NCBI RefSeq assembly: GCF_917563885.1
Contig: NZ_CAKJTG010000005.1
Span: 124,001-188,000 of the forward strand
Direction: 5' to 3'
DNA length: 64,000 nucleotides
Origin: Pseudoneobacillus rhizosphaerae
GTDB taxonomy: Bacteria; Bacillota; Bacilli; Bacillales; Cytobacillaceae
Below are positions 9,256 through 20,274 of this stretch, one piece after another. Numbering within the stretch: position 1 is the stretch's first letter; every line of letters begins with the position of its first letter. Made by a program: the position numbers and the translations under genes. The notes beneath the pieces were generated by a model that was given only the letters and a program-made list of their open reading frames with translations, was not told where the DNA came from and searched no databases.

Positions 9256-9353
9256 GGTACTTCCTCCTATTAATTCTACAATTAATTCTCTAATATATTT
9301 GTCATCCACTACTAAATAAAGGAGTCACTTTTTTGAATTGGTATTAAAAATAC

Positions 9354-10763
9354 TTATAAAATAAATTGACTTAAGTCCTTATTTCTTGCTATTGCACCAA
9401 GTTTTTCCTCCACATATTGAGGAGTAATCGTTATTTTTTCCATTGTAATATCTGGTGCTTCGAAGGATAAATCTTCTAGTAGTTTTTCTAAAATGGTATG
9501 TAGTCTTCTAGCTCCGATATTATCTGTATTTTGATTTACCTCAAAAGCAACTTCAGCTATTTTACGTATAGCATCGTCAGAAAATTCAATTTGTATACCC
9601 TCAGTTTCCAACAATGCCGAATATTGCTTCACTAAAGCGTTATCAGGTTCAACTAAAATTCTATAGAAATCATCTACTGTCAATTTCGATAATTCTACTC
9701 GAATTGGAAAGCGCCCTTGAAGCTCAGGTATTAAATCAGATGGCTTTGCCATATGGAATGCTCCAGCTGCAATAAACAAAATATAATCAGTCTTTACAGA
9801 ACCATATTTAGTTACAACAGTAGAACCTTCTACGACTGGCAAAATATCTCTCTGAACGCCTTCTCTAGAAACATCTGCAGATGATCCACCAGAATTTTTG
9901 CTAGCAATTTTATCAATTTCATCAATAAAAATGATTCCTGTTTGTTCAGCTTTTACAATAGCCTCTTGAGTAACCTCATCCATATCGATTAATTTTTGTG
10001 CTTCTTCGTTTGTTAATACCTTGCGAGCTTCTTTTACTGTTAATTTTCTTTTCTTTCGTTTTTTGGGCATGAGATTACTAAAAGCATCTTGCATATTCAT
10101 TCCCATTTGCTCCATTCCAGAGCCTTGAAGCATATCAAACATAGATGGAGTTTGCTCATCAACTTCCACCGAAACCATTTCATTTTCCATCTCACCTAGA
10201 TCTAATTTTTCTTTCAATACTCTTCGTTTTTCATGTAGAGTATATTCTTCATTAGGTGTCGCTTCTTGTTCTTGGCTGTTATTATTTCCTCCACCAAAAA
10301 TAAGTTCCAATGGATTTTTAAAATTTGTCGTTTTCTTTGCTGACGGTGCTAGTAATTCTACTAGTCGTTCATTTGCATTTCGCTCTGCTCTATCTTTAAC
10401 ACTTAACATCTTTTCTTCTTTTACAAGTCTGACTGATGTTTCGACCAAATCACGGACCATTGACTCAACGTCACGTCCTACATAGCCGACCTCCGTGAAT
10501 TTTGTCGCCTCAACCTTAATGAAGGGTGCTCCCACTAGCTTTGCCATGCGTCGAGCAATTTCAGTTTTTCCTACTCCAGTGGGTCCTATCATTAATATAT
10601 TTTTAGGGATAATTTCTTCTTTTAATTTTTCATCTAAAAGATTACGACGGTATCGGTTTCTCAATGCAACAGCCACGGATTTCTTGGCGTCCTTTTGACC
10701 AATAATATATTGGTCTAGTTTTTCAACAATTTGACGGGGGGTTAAATTCGTTGCTTTTACCAT
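9354..10763 (-). CDS. hslU: ATP-dependent protease ATPase subunit HslU (ClpY/CodX)
   Basis: AAA+ unfoldase that feeds substrates into the HslV peptidase chamber. Seen: Walker A GPTGVGKT (residues 60-67), pore-loop region [15 protein letters not shown], Walker [12 protein letters not shown], an inserted I-domain with low-complexity charge, sensor block [10 protein letters not shown] and the C-terminal tail ending FIL that docks into HslV. ATG 10763 is used, after GGAGGATTGTTC; an upstream TTG lies against the ribosome binding site. Length 469. It follows hslV by 20 bases. Confidence 0.97.
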   Translation of the reverse strand: MVKATNLTPRQIVEKLDQYIIGQKDAKKSVAVALRNRYRRNLLDEKLKEEIIPKNILMIGPTGVGKTEIARRMAKLVGAPFIKVEATKFTEVGYVGRDVESMVRDLVETSVRLVKEEKMLSVKDRAERNANERLVELLAPSAKKTTNFKNPLELIFGGGNNNSQEQEATPNEEYTLHEKRRVLKEKLDLGEMENEMVSVEVDEQTPSMFDMLQGSGMEQMGMNMQDAFSNLMPKKRKKRKLTVKEARKVLTNEEAQKLIDMDEVTQEAIVKAEQTGIIFIDEIDKIASKNSGGSSADVSREGVQRDILPVVEGSTVVTKYGSVKTDYILFIAAGAFHMAKPSDLIPELQGRFPIRVELSKLTVDDFYRILVEPDNALVKQYSALLETEGIQIEFSDDAIRKIAEVAFEVNQNTDNIGARRLHTILEKLLEDLSFEAPDITMEKITITPQYVEEKLGAIARNKDLSQFIL

Positions 10764-10783
10764 GAACAATCCTCCTTTGCGGG

Positions 10784-11326
10784 TTAGAGCTCTTCAACGA
10801 TAATATTTTCATTTGTGTAAACGCAAATTTCCGCGGCAATTTCTAAAGCAGCTTGAGCAATTTCCTTTGCAGTCAAATTATCTCCGCTGTATTTCTTTAA
10901 GCTACGACCAGCAGCAAGTGCATAATTCCCACCTGAACCTATGGCTAAAACTCCATCATCTGGCTCTATTACTTCCCCAGTACCAGATATTAAAAGCATA
11001 TATTCATGATTCATAACGATTAACATGGCTTCTAATTTTCTTAATACTTTATCACTTCGCCATTCTTTAGCTAATTCTACTGCGGCACGTTGTAAATTAC
11101 CGTTATACTCTTCTAATTTTCCTTCAAACATTTCAAAGAGCGTAAAGGCATCCGCTACAGACCCTGCAAAACCGGCAATTACTTTCCCATTAAACAACTT
11201 TCTAACCTTTCGTGCTGTGTGTTTCATCACTACTGCATTACCAAAGGTTACTTGACCATCGCCTGACATGGCGCATTCACCTTTATGCTGAATACCAAAA
11301 ATGGTCGTTGCATGAAATTGAGACAT
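10784..11326 (-). CDS. hslV: ATP-dependent protease peptidase subunit HslV (ClpQ/CodW)
   Basis: Proteasome-like beta subunit forming the peptidase chamber of HslUV. Seen: [24 protein letters not shown], the [12 protein letters not shown] block and [14 protein letters not shown]. The protein begins MSQFHATT. As in B. subtilis ClpQ, a Ser follows the initiator Met ahead of the position where most HslV proteins start with a mature Thr, so it may be an N-terminal-serine enzyme rather than a threonine one. 180 residues; ATG start after GAGGAGGTTTATTA. Between xerC and hslU. Confidence 0.96.
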   Translation of the reverse strand: MSQFHATTIFGIQHKGECAMSGDGQVTFGNAVVMKHTARKVRKLFNGKVIAGFAGSVADAFTLFEMFEGKLEEYNGNLQRAAVELAKEWRSDKVLRKLEAMLIVMNHEYMLLISGTGEVIEPDDGVLAIGSGGNYALAAGRSLKKYSGDNLTAKEIAQAALEIAAEICVYTNENIIVEEL

Positions 11327-11378
11327 TAATAAACCTCCTCTTAAAGCTACTTGAAACGTAAAAAATCATTGGAACAAT

Positions 11379-12281
11379 TTACGCACGGGGATGATGATTC
11401 ATATATGTCTTTCTTAAATACTCGTTACTAACATGTGTATACACCTGAGTTGATGATAAAAAAGCATGACCTAATAATTCCTGAACAGAGCGCATATCAG
11501 CGCCATTATTTAATAAATGAGTTGCAAATGAATGCCTCAGCATATGTGGATGAATTTTGCCGTTTAACGTAGATTTTTCAAACATGGAATTTAACACAGT
11601 TCGAACTCCTCTTTCAGTTAAAGGACCACCACGATAATTAACAAATAAAACATCGTGTGATTGCTTATTTGTTAGCAATTCTAATCTTCCATTTTGAATA
11701 TACTGTTTTAAAGCTACATTTGCTTGTTTACCAAATGGAACATACCTATCTTTACTTCCTTTACCATGTACCAAGATTGTTGATAATGAAAAATCAAGAT
11801 CTTTTATCCGTATTTGACAGCACTCACTTACTCGAATACCTGTCGCATAAAGTAATTCCAACAGCGCTTTATTTCTTTGACCAATTGGCGTAACTGTCTC
11901 ACATGATTTAAATAACTGTTCTAGTTCCTCTTCGTAGAAAAATTCTGGAAGTCTTTTCTCTATTTTAGGAATAGATACAAGTGCGAAAGGATTATCCTGA
12001 ATTAATTCTTCTCTTAACAGAAACTTGTAAAAACTTCTCAAACTAGAAATTCTCCTAGCAATCGTTTTTCTTGCCAATTTCCTCTCGAATAGGTTGGTAA
12101 GATAAAGTCTTGCATCCGAATATTGAACTTCAGAAATGGATGCAATCGATTGTTCAGACATGAACATAATAAATCCACAGATATCATGGTGGTAATGTTC
12201 AATTGTATATTTTGAGCAATTTTTCTCAATTTGTAAATATTCTATAAATAACTTTAAAGAATCGTTCACATCTTTTAACAT
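11379..12281 (-). CDS. xerC: Tyrosine recombinase XerC (CodV)
   Basis: Partner recombinase for resolving chromosome dimers at dif. Seen: N-terminal SAM-like DNA-binding domain (residues 1-90) and catalytic domain with R150, K174, H246, R249, H272 and nucleophile Y281 (ATGIRVSE, HGKGSKDRY, HPHMLRHSFATHLL, STQVYTHV). All six residues are present, so it should be active. ATG 12281 (MLKDVNDSLKLF) follows GAGGTGAG; the frame extends further upstream without a better site. 300 residues. Conserved position next to hslV in Bacillaceae; no sign that it belongs to a mobile element. Confidence 0.95.
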   Translation of the reverse strand: MLKDVNDSLKLFIEYLQIEKNCSKYTIEHYHHDICGFIMFMSEQSIASISEVQYSDARLYLTNLFERKLARKTIARRISSLRSFYKFLLREELIQDNPFALVSIPKIEKRLPEFFYEEELEQLFKSCETVTPIGQRNKALLELLYATGIRVSECCQIRIKDLDFSLSTILVHGKGSKDRYVPFGKQANVALKQYIQNGRLELLTNKQSHDVLFVNYRGGPLTERGVRTVLNSMFEKSTLNGKIHPHMLRHSFATHLLNNGADMRSVQELLGHAFLSSTQVYTHVSNEYLRKTYMNHHPRA

Positions 12282-12342
12282 TATTCTCACCTCACAAAGG
12301 CTATTAAATAGTATCATACAATAATAGCCCTTGCAATTGATT

Positions 12343-13650
12343 TTACAAATTTTTCACAAAGTTCTGAATTGTTTCCAATGCTCTATTTGCATGTTGTTCA
12401 TTTCTTTCTTGTTTCCCTCGGATTTTTTCAGGTAGTTCTGTAAATAACCCAAAGTTAGCGTTCATCGGCTGGAAGTTTTTAGCATTTGTAGTAGTTATGT
12501 AACGAGCCATACTACCAATTGCCGTTTCATGAGGGAATTCTAGAGTATCTTTTCCTTCCACCAATCTCGCTGCATTAATCCCCGCAACTAAACCACTTGC
12601 GGCTGATTCAACATACCCTTCTACTCCTGTCATTTGACCAGCAAAAAATAAATCATGCCGCTCTCTAAATTGATACGTAGCATTTAATACCTTCGGAGAG
12701 TTAATAAATGTATTTCGATGCATGACACCATAACGAACTATTTCTGCATTTTCTAAACCAGGGATCAATTGTAAAACTTCCTTTTGTGGACCCCATTTTA
12801 AATGTGTCTGAAAACCTACAATATTATAAAGAGTACCTGCAGCATCATCTTGTCTCAGCTGAACAACAGCATATGGTCTTCTACCAGTACGAGGGTCTTC
12901 TAAACCAACTGGTTTCATTGGTCCAAATAACATCGTCTTTTTACCTCTGCTCGCCATGACTTCTATCGGCATACATCCTTCAAAGAAAATCTCCTTTTCA
13001 AATTCCTTTAAAGGAACAGTTTCTGCTGCAATTAGAGCCTCATAAAATCGATTAAACTCTTCTTCTGACATTGGACAATTTAAATAGGCGGCTTCCCCTT
13101 TATCATACCGTGATTTTAGGTATACCTTATCCATATTTATGCTATCTTTCTCGATTATAGGTGCAGCAGCATCATAAAAATACAAATAATCCTCACCTGT
13201 AATATTACGGAGGCTTGAAGAAAGTGCCTCGCTTGTTAAAGGTCCAGTTGCGATGATAGTTGGCCCTTCTGGAATCTCCTTCACCTCTTCATTAATAACA
13301 GTGACATTAGGATGGTTTTTTACTCGCTCTGTTACAAGTGCAGCAAATTCGTGTCGGTCAACTGCTAATGCGCCTCCGGCAGGTACCGCACAAGCATCAG
13401 CTGAACGAATAATAACAGAGTCAAGCTTCCTCATTTCTTCTTTTAAAACACCAACAGCATTCGTTAAAGTATTCGCCCGTAGCGAATTACTACATACTAA
13501 TTCTGCAAATTTATCAGTATGATGGGCAGGTGTTTGTTTAACAGGACGCATTTCGTATAAATTTACGTTTATCCCTCTTTTGGCAATTTGCCAAGCAGCC
13601 TCACTTCCAGCCAACCCAGCTCCAATTACATTTACATAATGTTCACTCAT
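12343..13650 (-). CDS. trmFO: Methylenetetrahydrofolate-tRNA-(uracil-5-)-methyltransferase TrmFO
   Basis: Folate- and FAD-dependent enzyme that makes ribothymidine at position 54 of tRNAs. Seen: N-terminal dinucleotide motif [13 protein letters not shown] (GAGLAG at residues 10-15), the stretch [11 protein letters not shown] with a conserved Cys, [13 protein letters not shown] with the second Cys, and the C-terminal [17 protein letters not shown] flavin motif. ATG 13650 follows CAGGAGGATC and gives 435 residues, the family length; the longer frame upstream is noise. Between topA and xerC. Confidence 0.97.
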   Translation of the reverse strand: MSEHYVNVIGAGLAGSEAAWQIAKRGINVNLYEMRPVKQTPAHHTDKFAELVCSNSLRANTLTNAVGVLKEEMRKLDSVIIRSADACAVPAGGALAVDRHEFAALVTERVKNHPNVTVINEEVKEIPEGPTIIATGPLTSEALSSSLRNITGEDYLYFYDAAAPIIEKDSINMDKVYLKSRYDKGEAAYLNCPMSEEEFNRFYEALIAAETVPLKEFEKEIFFEGCMPIEVMASRGKKTMLFGPMKPVGLEDPRTGRRPYAVVQLRQDDAAGTLYNIVGFQTHLKWGPQKEVLQLIPGLENAEIVRYGVMHRNTFINSPKVLNATYQFRERHDLFFAGQMTGVEGYVESAASGLVAGINAARLVEGKDTLEFPHETAIGSMARYITTTNAKNFQPMNANFGLFTELPEKIRGKQERNEQHANRALETIQNFVKNL

Positions 13651-13804
13651 GTATAGATCCTCCTGATAGAGAAAAAACTCTCTTTTACTATATTCTTGAT
13701 TCATTATTATTTATTTTTTATTTATCTATCCACAATCATATCCATTTTGCATTGTACAATACCGAGTCTAAATAAAAAAGTTAAAAGGCTCGATTTCTAT
13801 TAAA

Positions 13805-13834
13805 AAATCAAAAAGAGTGAGTTTAAACTCACCC
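13805..13834 (-). terminator. Terminator after topA
   Basis: Directly after the topA stop, the minus strand reads GGGTGAGTTTAAACTCACTC then TTTTTGATTTTTT. The core GTGAGTTTAAACTCAC is a perfect palindrome. It may limit readthrough into trmFO. Confidence 0.7.
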
Positions 13835-15910
13835 TTAGCTTTGCGGTTCCTCTTTATAATCGCACTCCATACACTGAACTTGAACGCCTTTTTTCAATTT
13901 CTTTTCAACTAAGAGACTTTCACATTTTGGACAAGCTCTAGCAATTGGTTTATCCCAAGATAAAAAGTCACAGCCAGGAAATTGATCACAACCGTAAAAA
14001 ATTCGGCGTTTTTTACTTTTTCGTTCAATAATATTTCCATTCTCACACTTTGGACATTTTACTCCAATTTCTTTTACAATTGGCTTTGTATTTCGACAGT
14101 CTGGGAAATTGCTACATGCCATGAATTTTCCGTACCGTCCCATTTTAAACACCATTGGACTTTTACATTCTTCACAATCTTCACCAGCTGGTTCGTCTTT
14201 AATTTCTACCTCTGCCATTTCTTTTTCGGCTTTTTGTAAATGAATTTCAAAATCTCTATAAAAATCATCAATAATTTTTACCCAATTTATCTTTCCATCT
14301 TCGATATCATCTAGTCCTTGTTCCATTTTCACAGTAAATGCAACATCGATAATTTCCGGGAAAAATTCGAGGATTAATTGGTGGATAATTTCCCCTAATT
14401 CAGTTGGAATAAACCGTTTATTATCTAGAGCGACATATCCACGTTTTTGAATGGTATCTAAAGTCGGCGCAAAGGTAGAAGGTCGACCTATACCAAGTTC
14501 TTCAAGCGTTTTTACCAGTCTAGCTTCTGTGTACCGTGGTGGCGGCTGGGTAAAATGCTGTTTCGGCTCAATGTCCTTTTTAATAACCTCGTCGCCGACT
14601 ATCAGATTAGGTAACATTTTATCGCGATCTTCTGTTTGATCGTCCGTTCCCTCAACATATACCTTCATAAATCCTGGAAACTTAATCTTAGACCCATTTG
14701 CTCTAAAAATTACTTCTCCGTTCTTTAAATCTACACTCATCGTATCCATCACTGCTGAAGCCATTTGACTGGCAATAAATCTCTCCCAAATGAGCTTATA
14801 TAATCGGAGTTGATCCCTTGACAAAAATTCCTTCATGGATTGAGGAGTTCTTAATGTACTTGTAGGTCTTACTGCTTCATGAGCATCCTGAGAATTTGTT
14901 TGTTTCTTTTCCTTTCGAAGAGTCTCAAGTAAATACTCACTACCAAAGGTTGTTTCAATGTATTGGTTAGCTTCTGTTTGAGCAACCTCTGAGACTCGAG
15001 TAGAATCGGTTCTCATATAAGTAATTAAACCTACTGTACCTTCTTTACCAAGTTCAATTCCTTCATAGAGCTGTTGCGCAAGCATCATTGTCTTTTTGGC
15101 CCGAAAATTTAATTTCCTGGCAGCTTCTTGCTGTAGAGACGAGGTTGTAAAAGGTGGCGCAGGATTCCGTTTTCGCTCCTTTTTAGTAACAGATTGAACG
15201 ACAAACTTATTCCCTTTCATTTGTTTGAAAATTTCGCCAACTTCAACTTCAGAGTTTAACTCAACTTTTTTTCCACCAACACCAAAAAAGCTTGCTTCAA
15301 AGGATTCAATTCCTTTTAGAAAATCTCCATCAATGGTCCAATATTCTTCTGGATTAAAGCTATTAATTTCATTTTCACGGTCAATGATAAGTCGTACAGC
15401 AACAGATTGAACGCGCCCTGCACTTAAACCCTTCTTAACTTTCTTCCATAACAAAGGACTTATATTGTAACCAACCAATCTGTCAAGGATACGTCTTGCT
15501 TGTTGTGCATCAACTAAATCCATATTGATTGGTCTTGGATGCTTAAAGGATTCTTTAATTGCATCTTTTGTAATCTCATTAAATACTACTCGACAATCTG
15601 ATGTTACATCAATGGCTAAGCTTTGGGCTAAGTGCCAAGCAATTGCCTCTCCTTCGCGATCCGGGTCGGCTGCCAGGTAGATTTTTTTGGCCTTTTTGGC
15701 AGCCATTTTTAATTCTTTTAAAATTGGCCCTTTACCACGAATGGTAATATATTTGGGCTCATAGTTGCCTTCTATATTTACCCCCATTTGACTTTTAGGT
15801 AAATCAATTAAATGTCCCATGGAAGCCTTTACTTTATATTTTTTTCCTAAATACCTTTCAATCGTTTTCGCTTTTGCGGGCGACTCCACGATTACTAAAA
15901 ACTCCGACAT
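13835..15910 (-). CDS. topA: DNA topoisomerase I (type IA)
   Basis: Relaxes negative supercoils by single-strand passage. Seen: Toprim domain with Glu9 ([15 protein letters not shown]) and DPDREGE (82-88), the active-site Tyr298 in [24 protein letters not shown], and a C-terminal tail with three four-cysteine zinc ribbons (CEECKSP..., CPKCENG..., CPKCESL... to CMECDY). The 691-residue length is typical of Bacillus TopA. ATG 15910 after AAGGAGGACTAATGG. Downstream of dprA across a 276-base gap. Confidence 0.97.
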   Translation of the reverse strand: MSEFLVIVESPAKAKTIERYLGKKYKVKASMGHLIDLPKSQMGVNIEGNYEPKYITIRGKGPILKELKMAAKKAKKIYLAADPDREGEAIAWHLAQSLAIDVTSDCRVVFNEITKDAIKESFKHPRPINMDLVDAQQARRILDRLVGYNISPLLWKKVKKGLSAGRVQSVAVRLIIDRENEINSFNPEEYWTIDGDFLKGIESFEASFFGVGGKKVELNSEVEVGEIFKQMKGNKFVVQSVTKKERKRNPAPPFTTSSLQQEAARKLNFRAKKTMMLAQQLYEGIELGKEGTVGLITYMRTDSTRVSEVAQTEANQYIETTFGSEYLLETLRKEKKQTNSQDAHEAVRPTSTLRTPQSMKEFLSRDQLRLYKLIWERFIASQMASAVMDTMSVDLKNGEVIFRANGSKIKFPGFMKVYVEGTDDQTEDRDKMLPNLIVGDEVIKKDIEPKQHFTQPPPRYTEARLVKTLEELGIGRPSTFAPTLDTIQKRGYVALDNKRFIPTELGEIIHQLILEFFPEIIDVAFTVKMEQGLDDIEDGKINWVKIIDDFYRDFEIHLQKAEKEMAEVEIKDEPAGEDCEECKSPMVFKMGRYGKFMACSNFPDCRNTKPIVKEIGVKCPKCENGNIIERKSKKRRIFYGCDQFPGCDFLSWDKPIARACPKCESLLVEKKLKKGVQVQCMECDYKEEPQS

Positions 15911-16186
15911 CCATTAGTCCTCCTTAGAGGTATTAAAATATCCATTATTATTAACGAAGTAAACAGTCATTGTCAAATTTCTAACAACTTCTTAAGTTTT
16001 TTAAAAAAGAATTCATGTGAAGAAAACGTTTTCTTTTTGTCTACTTATCTTGCAAAATGTATGCCATAACTGAAATTTTTTCAACCTTTTTCCAAAAGAT
16101 TCTTTTAAAACAACGAAAATAATCGATATTTTCACCTTTTTTTAGAAATTATTCTGCTTACTAGCCTATTCAAACTTAAACATTTT
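15911..16186. other. AT-rich gap between dprA and topA
   Basis: No gene is visible. The region contains a perfect 14-base palindrome at 16021-16034 (AGAAAACGTTTTCT, similar to but not matching a CcpA cre site at its ends) and several T/A runs. It presumably holds the topA promoter, but no box pair is convincing. Confidence 0.4.
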
Positions 16187-17059
16187 TCATCTTAATTCTG
16201 TTAGGATATCCTCCCCAGACATCACTAACTTAGCACCTTGTTGGATTAAATCATTTGTCCCTACAGAAGAGGGACCAAAAATACTCCCTGGTACGGCAAA
16301 TACTTCCCTACCTTCTTGTAAAGCGTAATTGGCCGTAATAAGGGAACCACTTTTTCTTTTAGCCTCTACAATGATAGTGCCTTCACAAAGTCCACTTATT
16401 ATTCGGTTTCTGGCGGGGAATTGCCATTTTGTTGGTCTCGTATCAGGAGGATATTCAGATAAAATTAAATGTTCACTAGCGAGTCTCTGGGCTAATAATT
16501 CATTTTCCTGTGGATAAATATGATTAAAGCCTCCCGCTATAACTGCGATAGTATCTCCACCATTATTTATTGTAGCCCTATGTGCTAAAGTATCTATTCC
16601 ATTAGCTAGTCCACTTACAATTAAGATATCATGAGCTAATAATGGGGGAAGAATATAATCAATGACATTTTTCCCGTAGGTAGTAGCTTGTCGCGCACCA
16701 ACGATTGCTAGCTTCCTAGTCTTATTAAGTAGTGAGGATTTCCCCTTAAGGAATAAACACCAGGGTGGTTGGAATATTTCCTTTAACAGTAGTGGATAAC
16801 AATCATCAAAATAGGTGATCACTTCTATTCCATTGTTAGGATATTGGTTGATTTTATCGTGCAGATAATCAGGAAAGTACTCATACAAATAGAAATTAGA
16901 TGATGGTTGGTTTGTCGAAAGGGAGAGTGATAATTGTCGAGGATATTGATGGGAGATATTCAACAGCATGGGATCCCGTTTAAGTGTATTGAATATCTCC
17001 TTCCAGGTTATGCCTGGAAAATGACAAAGATAAATAAGCTTTTTTCTGAAATCGTCCAT
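16187..17059 (-). CDS. dprA: DNA-processing protein DprA (Smf)
   Basis: Loads RecA on incoming single-stranded DNA during natural transformation. Seen: a short helical N-terminal region, then the extended Rossmann fold with LAIVGARQATTYGK (from residue 118), VSGLANGIDTLAHRA, VIAGGFNHIYPQEN, PARNRIISGL and GREVFAVPG. 290 residues, similar to B. subtilis DprA; the C-terminal winged-helix of longer homologues is not evident. ATG after TTGGAGGGATTTCTAT. It follows the sucD terminator, so it may be poorly transcribed from sucCD; its own promoter is not obvious. Confidence 0.94.
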   Translation of the reverse strand: MDDFRKKLIYLCHFPGITWKEIFNTLKRDPMLLNISHQYPRQLSLSLSTNQPSSNFYLYEYFPDYLHDKINQYPNNGIEVITYFDDCYPLLLKEIFQPPWCLFLKGKSSLLNKTRKLAIVGARQATTYGKNVIDYILPPLLAHDILIVSGLANGIDTLAHRATINNGGDTIAVIAGGFNHIYPQENELLAQRLASEHLILSEYPPDTRPTKWQFPARNRIISGLCEGTIIVEAKRKSGSLITANYALQEGREVFAVPGSIFGPSSVGTNDLIQQGAKLVMSGEDILTELR

Positions 17060-17086
17060 ATAGAAATCCCTCCAAAAAATATAGAA

Positions 17087-17113
17087 ATAGCCCCTCTTAA
17101 TTTAGAGGGGACT
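17087..17113 (-). terminator. Terminator after sucD
   Basis: Minus strand AGTCCCCTC, loop TAAATTAA, GAGGGGCTA, then TTTCTATATTTTTT. It is a strong GC stem between the sucD stop and the dprA ribosome binding site. Confidence 0.8.
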
Positions 17114-17136
17114 ATGTTAATTCGTGATGTTAGATT

Positions 17137-18039
17137 TTAGTGTGTTTTACACTTTTCGTATAATCCATTTTCTTTCAATGCTTCAATTAATGTAACGCCC
17201 ATTACAGATGGAGTGTCAGCAACTTTAATTCCACATTCGTTCATTACGCGGATTTTTTCGTCTGCTGTACCTTTACCACCAGAGATAATCGCACCAGCAT
17301 GGCCCATACGCTTCCCTGGAGGTGCTGTACGTCCGCCAATAAAGCCTACTACTGGCTTAGTCATGTTAGCTTTTACCCACTCAGCAGCCTCTTCTTCAGC
17401 TGTTCCACCGATTTCACCAATCATGATGACAGCATATGTTTCTGGGTCTTCATTGAATGCTTTTAACACATCGATAAAGTCTGTTCCATTTACAGGATCT
17501 CCACCAATACCTACTGCTGTAGATTGACCAATACCAGCTTGAGTTAATTGATGAACCGCTTCATAAGTTAATGTCCCAGAACGAGACACAACCCCAACAT
17601 GTCCTTTTGTATGGATGTAACCAGGCATAATACCAATTTTACACTCATCAGGAGTAATAACACCTGGGCAGTTTGGTCCAACAAGACGCGTTTTCTTACC
17701 TTCCATATAACGCTTCACTTTAACCATGTCTAAAACAGGGATATGCTCTGTAATACATATAGCAATATCAAGTTCAGCATCTACAGCCTCTAAAATTGCA
17801 TCTGCAGCGAAAGCTGCTGGAACATAGATGACAGAAGCATTTGCACCTGTTACTTTAACTGCTTCTTCCAGCGTGTTAAAAACAGGTACTCCTTCAACTT
17901 CAGTACCACCTTTACCTGGAGTAACACCACCAACGATTTGAGTACCGTACTCTAGCATTTGTTTTGTATGGAATAGGGCTGTAGAACCCGTGATACCTTG
18001 AACAATGACTTTTGTATCTTTATTAATAAATACGCTCAC
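17137..18039 (-). CDS. sucD: Succinyl-CoA synthetase, alpha subunit
   Basis: TCA cycle enzyme converting succinyl-CoA to succinate with nucleotide triphosphate formation. Seen: CoA-binding N-terminal motif [34 protein letters not shown] and the phosphohistidine His247 in [14 protein letters not shown]. 300 residues. The start is a GTG codon (18037-18039) after AAAGGAGAATTTGGC. Downstream of sucC with 22 bases between; the two form the alpha2beta2 or alpha-beta enzyme. Ends at a strong terminator. Confidence 0.97.
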   Translation of the reverse strand: MSVFINKDTKVIVQGITGSTALFHTKQMLEYGTQIVGGVTPGKGGTEVEGVPVFNTLEEAVKVTGANASVIYVPAAFAADAILEAVDAELDIAICITEHIPVLDMVKVKRYMEGKKTRLVGPNCPGVITPDECKIGIMPGYIHTKGHVGVVSRSGTLTYEAVHQLTQAGIGQSTAVGIGGDPVNGTDFIDVLKAFNEDPETYAVIMIGEIGGTAEEEAAEWVKANMTKPVVGFIGGRTAPPGKRMGHAGAIISGGKGTADEKIRVMNECGIKVADTPSVMGVTLIEALKENGLYEKCKTH

Positions 18040-18061
18040 GCCAAATTCTCCTTTCGAAATC

Positions 18062-19222
18062 CTATTTCACTAATGAAACAATCTTCTGTGCACCGTCTGC
18101 CATTGATTCAGCAGCAATAATATTTAGGCCAGATTCGTTTAAAATTTGCTTTCCTAAATCAACGTTTGTTCCTTCTAAACGAACAACTAGAGGTACAGAT
18201 AAGCCCACTTGCTTCGCTGCTTCTACAACACCAGTAGCAATTACGTCACACTTCATAATTCCACCAAAGATATTAACAAAAATACCTTTTACGTTTGGAT
18301 CTGATAGGATGATTTTGAACGCTTCTGTTACTTTCTCTGCTGTAGCGCCGCCCCCAACGTCAAGGAAGTTAGCCGGGTCGCCGCCATAATGCTTTACAAT
18401 GTCCATAGTAGCCATTGCTAATCCAGCACCATTAACCATACAACCAATATTTCCATCTAATGAAATATAGCTTAAATCAAATTTAGAAGCTTCGATTTCT
18501 TTTGCATCTTCTTCATCTAAATCACGTAAAGCTAAAATATCTTTATGACGGTATAACGCATTAGCATCAAAGTTTAACTTAGCATCTAATGCCATTACTT
18601 TTCCATCACCCGTTACAACTAGCGGGTTAATCTCAGCAATAGAGCAATCCTTTTCAACAAATGCAGTGTAAAGACCCATCATAAATTTAACAGCTTGTCC
18701 AACTAGCTCTTTCGGGATGTTGATATTAAAAGCAATACGTCTAGCTTGGTATGCAGTTAAACCTACTACAGGATCAACTACTTCTTTAAAGATTTTTTCA
18801 GGAGTAGCTTCTGCCACTTCTTCAATCTCAGTTCCGCCCTCTTCTGAAGCCATTAATACAACTCTAGAAGTTGCACGATCAAGTACTAAACCAATATAGT
18901 ATTCTTTTTTGATATCGCAACCTTCCTCGATAAGTAAGCGCTTTACTTCCTTACCTTCTGGTCCTGTTTGATGTGTAACAAGTGTTTTCCCTAAAATTTC
19001 AGTTGCATATGTACGAACATCATCAAGATTTTTAGCAACCTTAACACCGCCAGCCTTACCCCTTCCACCAGCGTGAATTTGAGCCTTCACAACAGAAATT
19101 TGTGTGCCAAGCTCTTTCGCAGCTTCTACAGCCTCTTCAACTGTGAATGCCACTTTACCGTTCGGAACTAGAACCCCGTACTGTCTGAGGATTTCTTTCC
19201 CTTGATACTCATGGATATTCAT
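18062..19222 (-). CDS. sucC: Succinyl-CoA synthetase, beta subunit
   Basis: ATP-grasp subunit that binds nucleotide and succinate. Seen: [57 protein letters not shown] and [12 protein letters not shown], all signature blocks. 386 residues. ATG after GGAGGATGGGAA. First gene of sucCD, preceded by a good sigma-A promoter candidate at 19269-19297. B. subtilis has ylqG and ylqH between rnhB and sucC; here the gap is only 176 bases. Confidence 0.97.
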   Translation of the reverse strand: MNIHEYQGKEILRQYGVLVPNGKVAFTVEEAVEAAKELGTQISVVKAQIHAGGRGKAGGVKVAKNLDDVRTYATEILGKTLVTHQTGPEGKEVKRLLIEEGCDIKKEYYIGLVLDRATSRVVLMASEEGGTEIEEVAEATPEKIFKEVVDPVVGLTAYQARRIAFNINIPKELVGQAVKFMMGLYTAFVEKDCSIAEINPLVVTGDGKVMALDAKLNFDANALYRHKDILALRDLDEEDAKEIEASKFDLSYISLDGNIGCMVNGAGLAMATMDIVKHYGGDPANFLDVGGGATAEKVTEAFKIILSDPNVKGIFVNIFGGIMKCDVIATGVVEAAKQVGLSVPLVVRLEGTNVDLGKQILNESGLNIIAAESMADGAQKIVSLVK

Positions 19223-19268
19223 TTCCCATCCTCCTAATCAAACTGTTCAAAAAAATTACTGCGTTTTA

Positions 19269-19297
19269 ATTTTATATAATGACACATACCTTGTCTA
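19269..19297 (-). promoter_or_regulatory. Candidate sigma-A promoter of sucCD
   Basis: Minus strand TAGACA (19292-19297) and TAAAAT (19269-19274) with a 17-base spacer, about 45 bases before the sucC start codon. Confidence 0.55.
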
Positions 19298-19398
19298 CCT
19301 TAAAGCTCAAAAAATTATCTTTCTTAGGAAATTTCTCAATATAGTATTCCATTCAATCATGATTATTACTAGGTCAACAGTAAACCTTCATTAGTTAT

Positions 19399-20202
19399 TT
19401 ATTTTTCTAAAAAAGCAAATAAATTTCCTTCATCAAGCAGTAGCTCCTTAATTGGGGAAAAGCTTTTTCTATGAATGGGAGTGATTCCAAACTTTTCAAT
19501 TGCTTCTAAATGATCTTTCGTCCCATATCCCATATTGTTTTGAAATTGATACTCTGGATACTTGGAAGCATATTCTTTCATCATTCTATCTCTTGTCACT
19601 TTAGCAACTATGGAGGCTGCTGCTATTGAAATACTTTTCGCATCACCTTTAATAATTGACTCCTCTAGATACGGCGTATGTAGCTTCATAGCGTCTATGA
19701 GCAGTACATCTGGATGTCTATTAAGTCCATGTATAGCGATGTTCATTGCCTTTTTTGTAGCCTCGTAAATATTAATATTATCGATAACCTCGGTCTCAAT
19801 AATGCCTATCCCAATTGCTTTTGCTTTTTCTTGAATGACCTGATAATATTCATCTCTTTTTTTCTCAGAAAGTTTTTTAGAATCATCTATTCCACTTAAA
19901 TAAAAATCATTTGGTAAAATTACTGCTGCTGCCACTACAGGTCCTGCTAACGGTCCCCTTCCTACTTCATCAACACCAGCAATCCATTCTTTACCACTAC
20001 TTCGATATTTATTTTCATAATGATTCATTTCTAGAAATTTTTCCATCGCTTGTTTCTCAAGCTCAATCTTTTTCTCCCAGCGTGTTAATAGATGGATAAC
20101 TCCCTTTCGATTATCCTTCCTCAGCTCGTTTATCAATGGATGATCATTCGACTTTATTTCTTTTAATATCTGCTCAACTTCAAGTATGGTTTTAGTAGAC
20201 AT
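19399..20202 (-). CDS. rnhB: Ribonuclease HII
   Basis: Cleaves RNA in RNA-DNA hybrids and removes misincorporated ribonucleotides. Seen: an N-terminal substrate-binding helical domain of about 70 residues, then the catalytic core with Asp78/Glu79 in [28 protein letters not shown], Asp170 in VLLIDAMK and [14 protein letters not shown]. The DEDD set appears intact. 267 residues. ATG after TTAGGAGAAACTTATC. Downstream of rbgA beyond a terminator. Confidence 0.96.
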   Translation of the reverse strand: MSTKTILEVEQILKEIKSNDHPLINELRKDNRKGVIHLLTRWEKKIELEKQAMEKFLEMNHYENKYRSSGKEWIAGVDEVGRGPLAGPVVAAAVILPNDFYLSGIDDSKKLSEKKRDEYYQVIQEKAKAIGIGIIETEVIDNINIYEATKKAMNIAIHGLNRHPDVLLIDAMKLHTPYLEESIIKGDAKSISIAAASIVAKVTRDRMMKEYASKYPEYQFQNNMGYGTKDHLEAIEKFGITPIHRKSFSPIKELLLDEGNLFAFLEK

Positions 20203-20244
20203 GATAAGTTTCTCCTAATTAATCTATTACAAGCGTATCGTTGC

Positions 20245-20273
20245 AAAAATAAAAGCCCTCTTCACGAGGACTT
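20245..20273 (-). terminator. Terminator after rbgA
   Basis: Minus strand AAGTCCTC, loop GTGAA, GAGGGCTT, then TTATTTTT. An eight-pair stem starting two bases after the rbgA stop. Confidence 0.7.
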
Positions 20274-20274
20274 A

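Noticed and set aside
11379-12281. XerC-type recombinase as a sign of a mobile element
   Set aside because: It sits in the conserved topA-trmFO-xerC-hslVU-codY order of Bacillaceae and has no flanking repeats or cargo.
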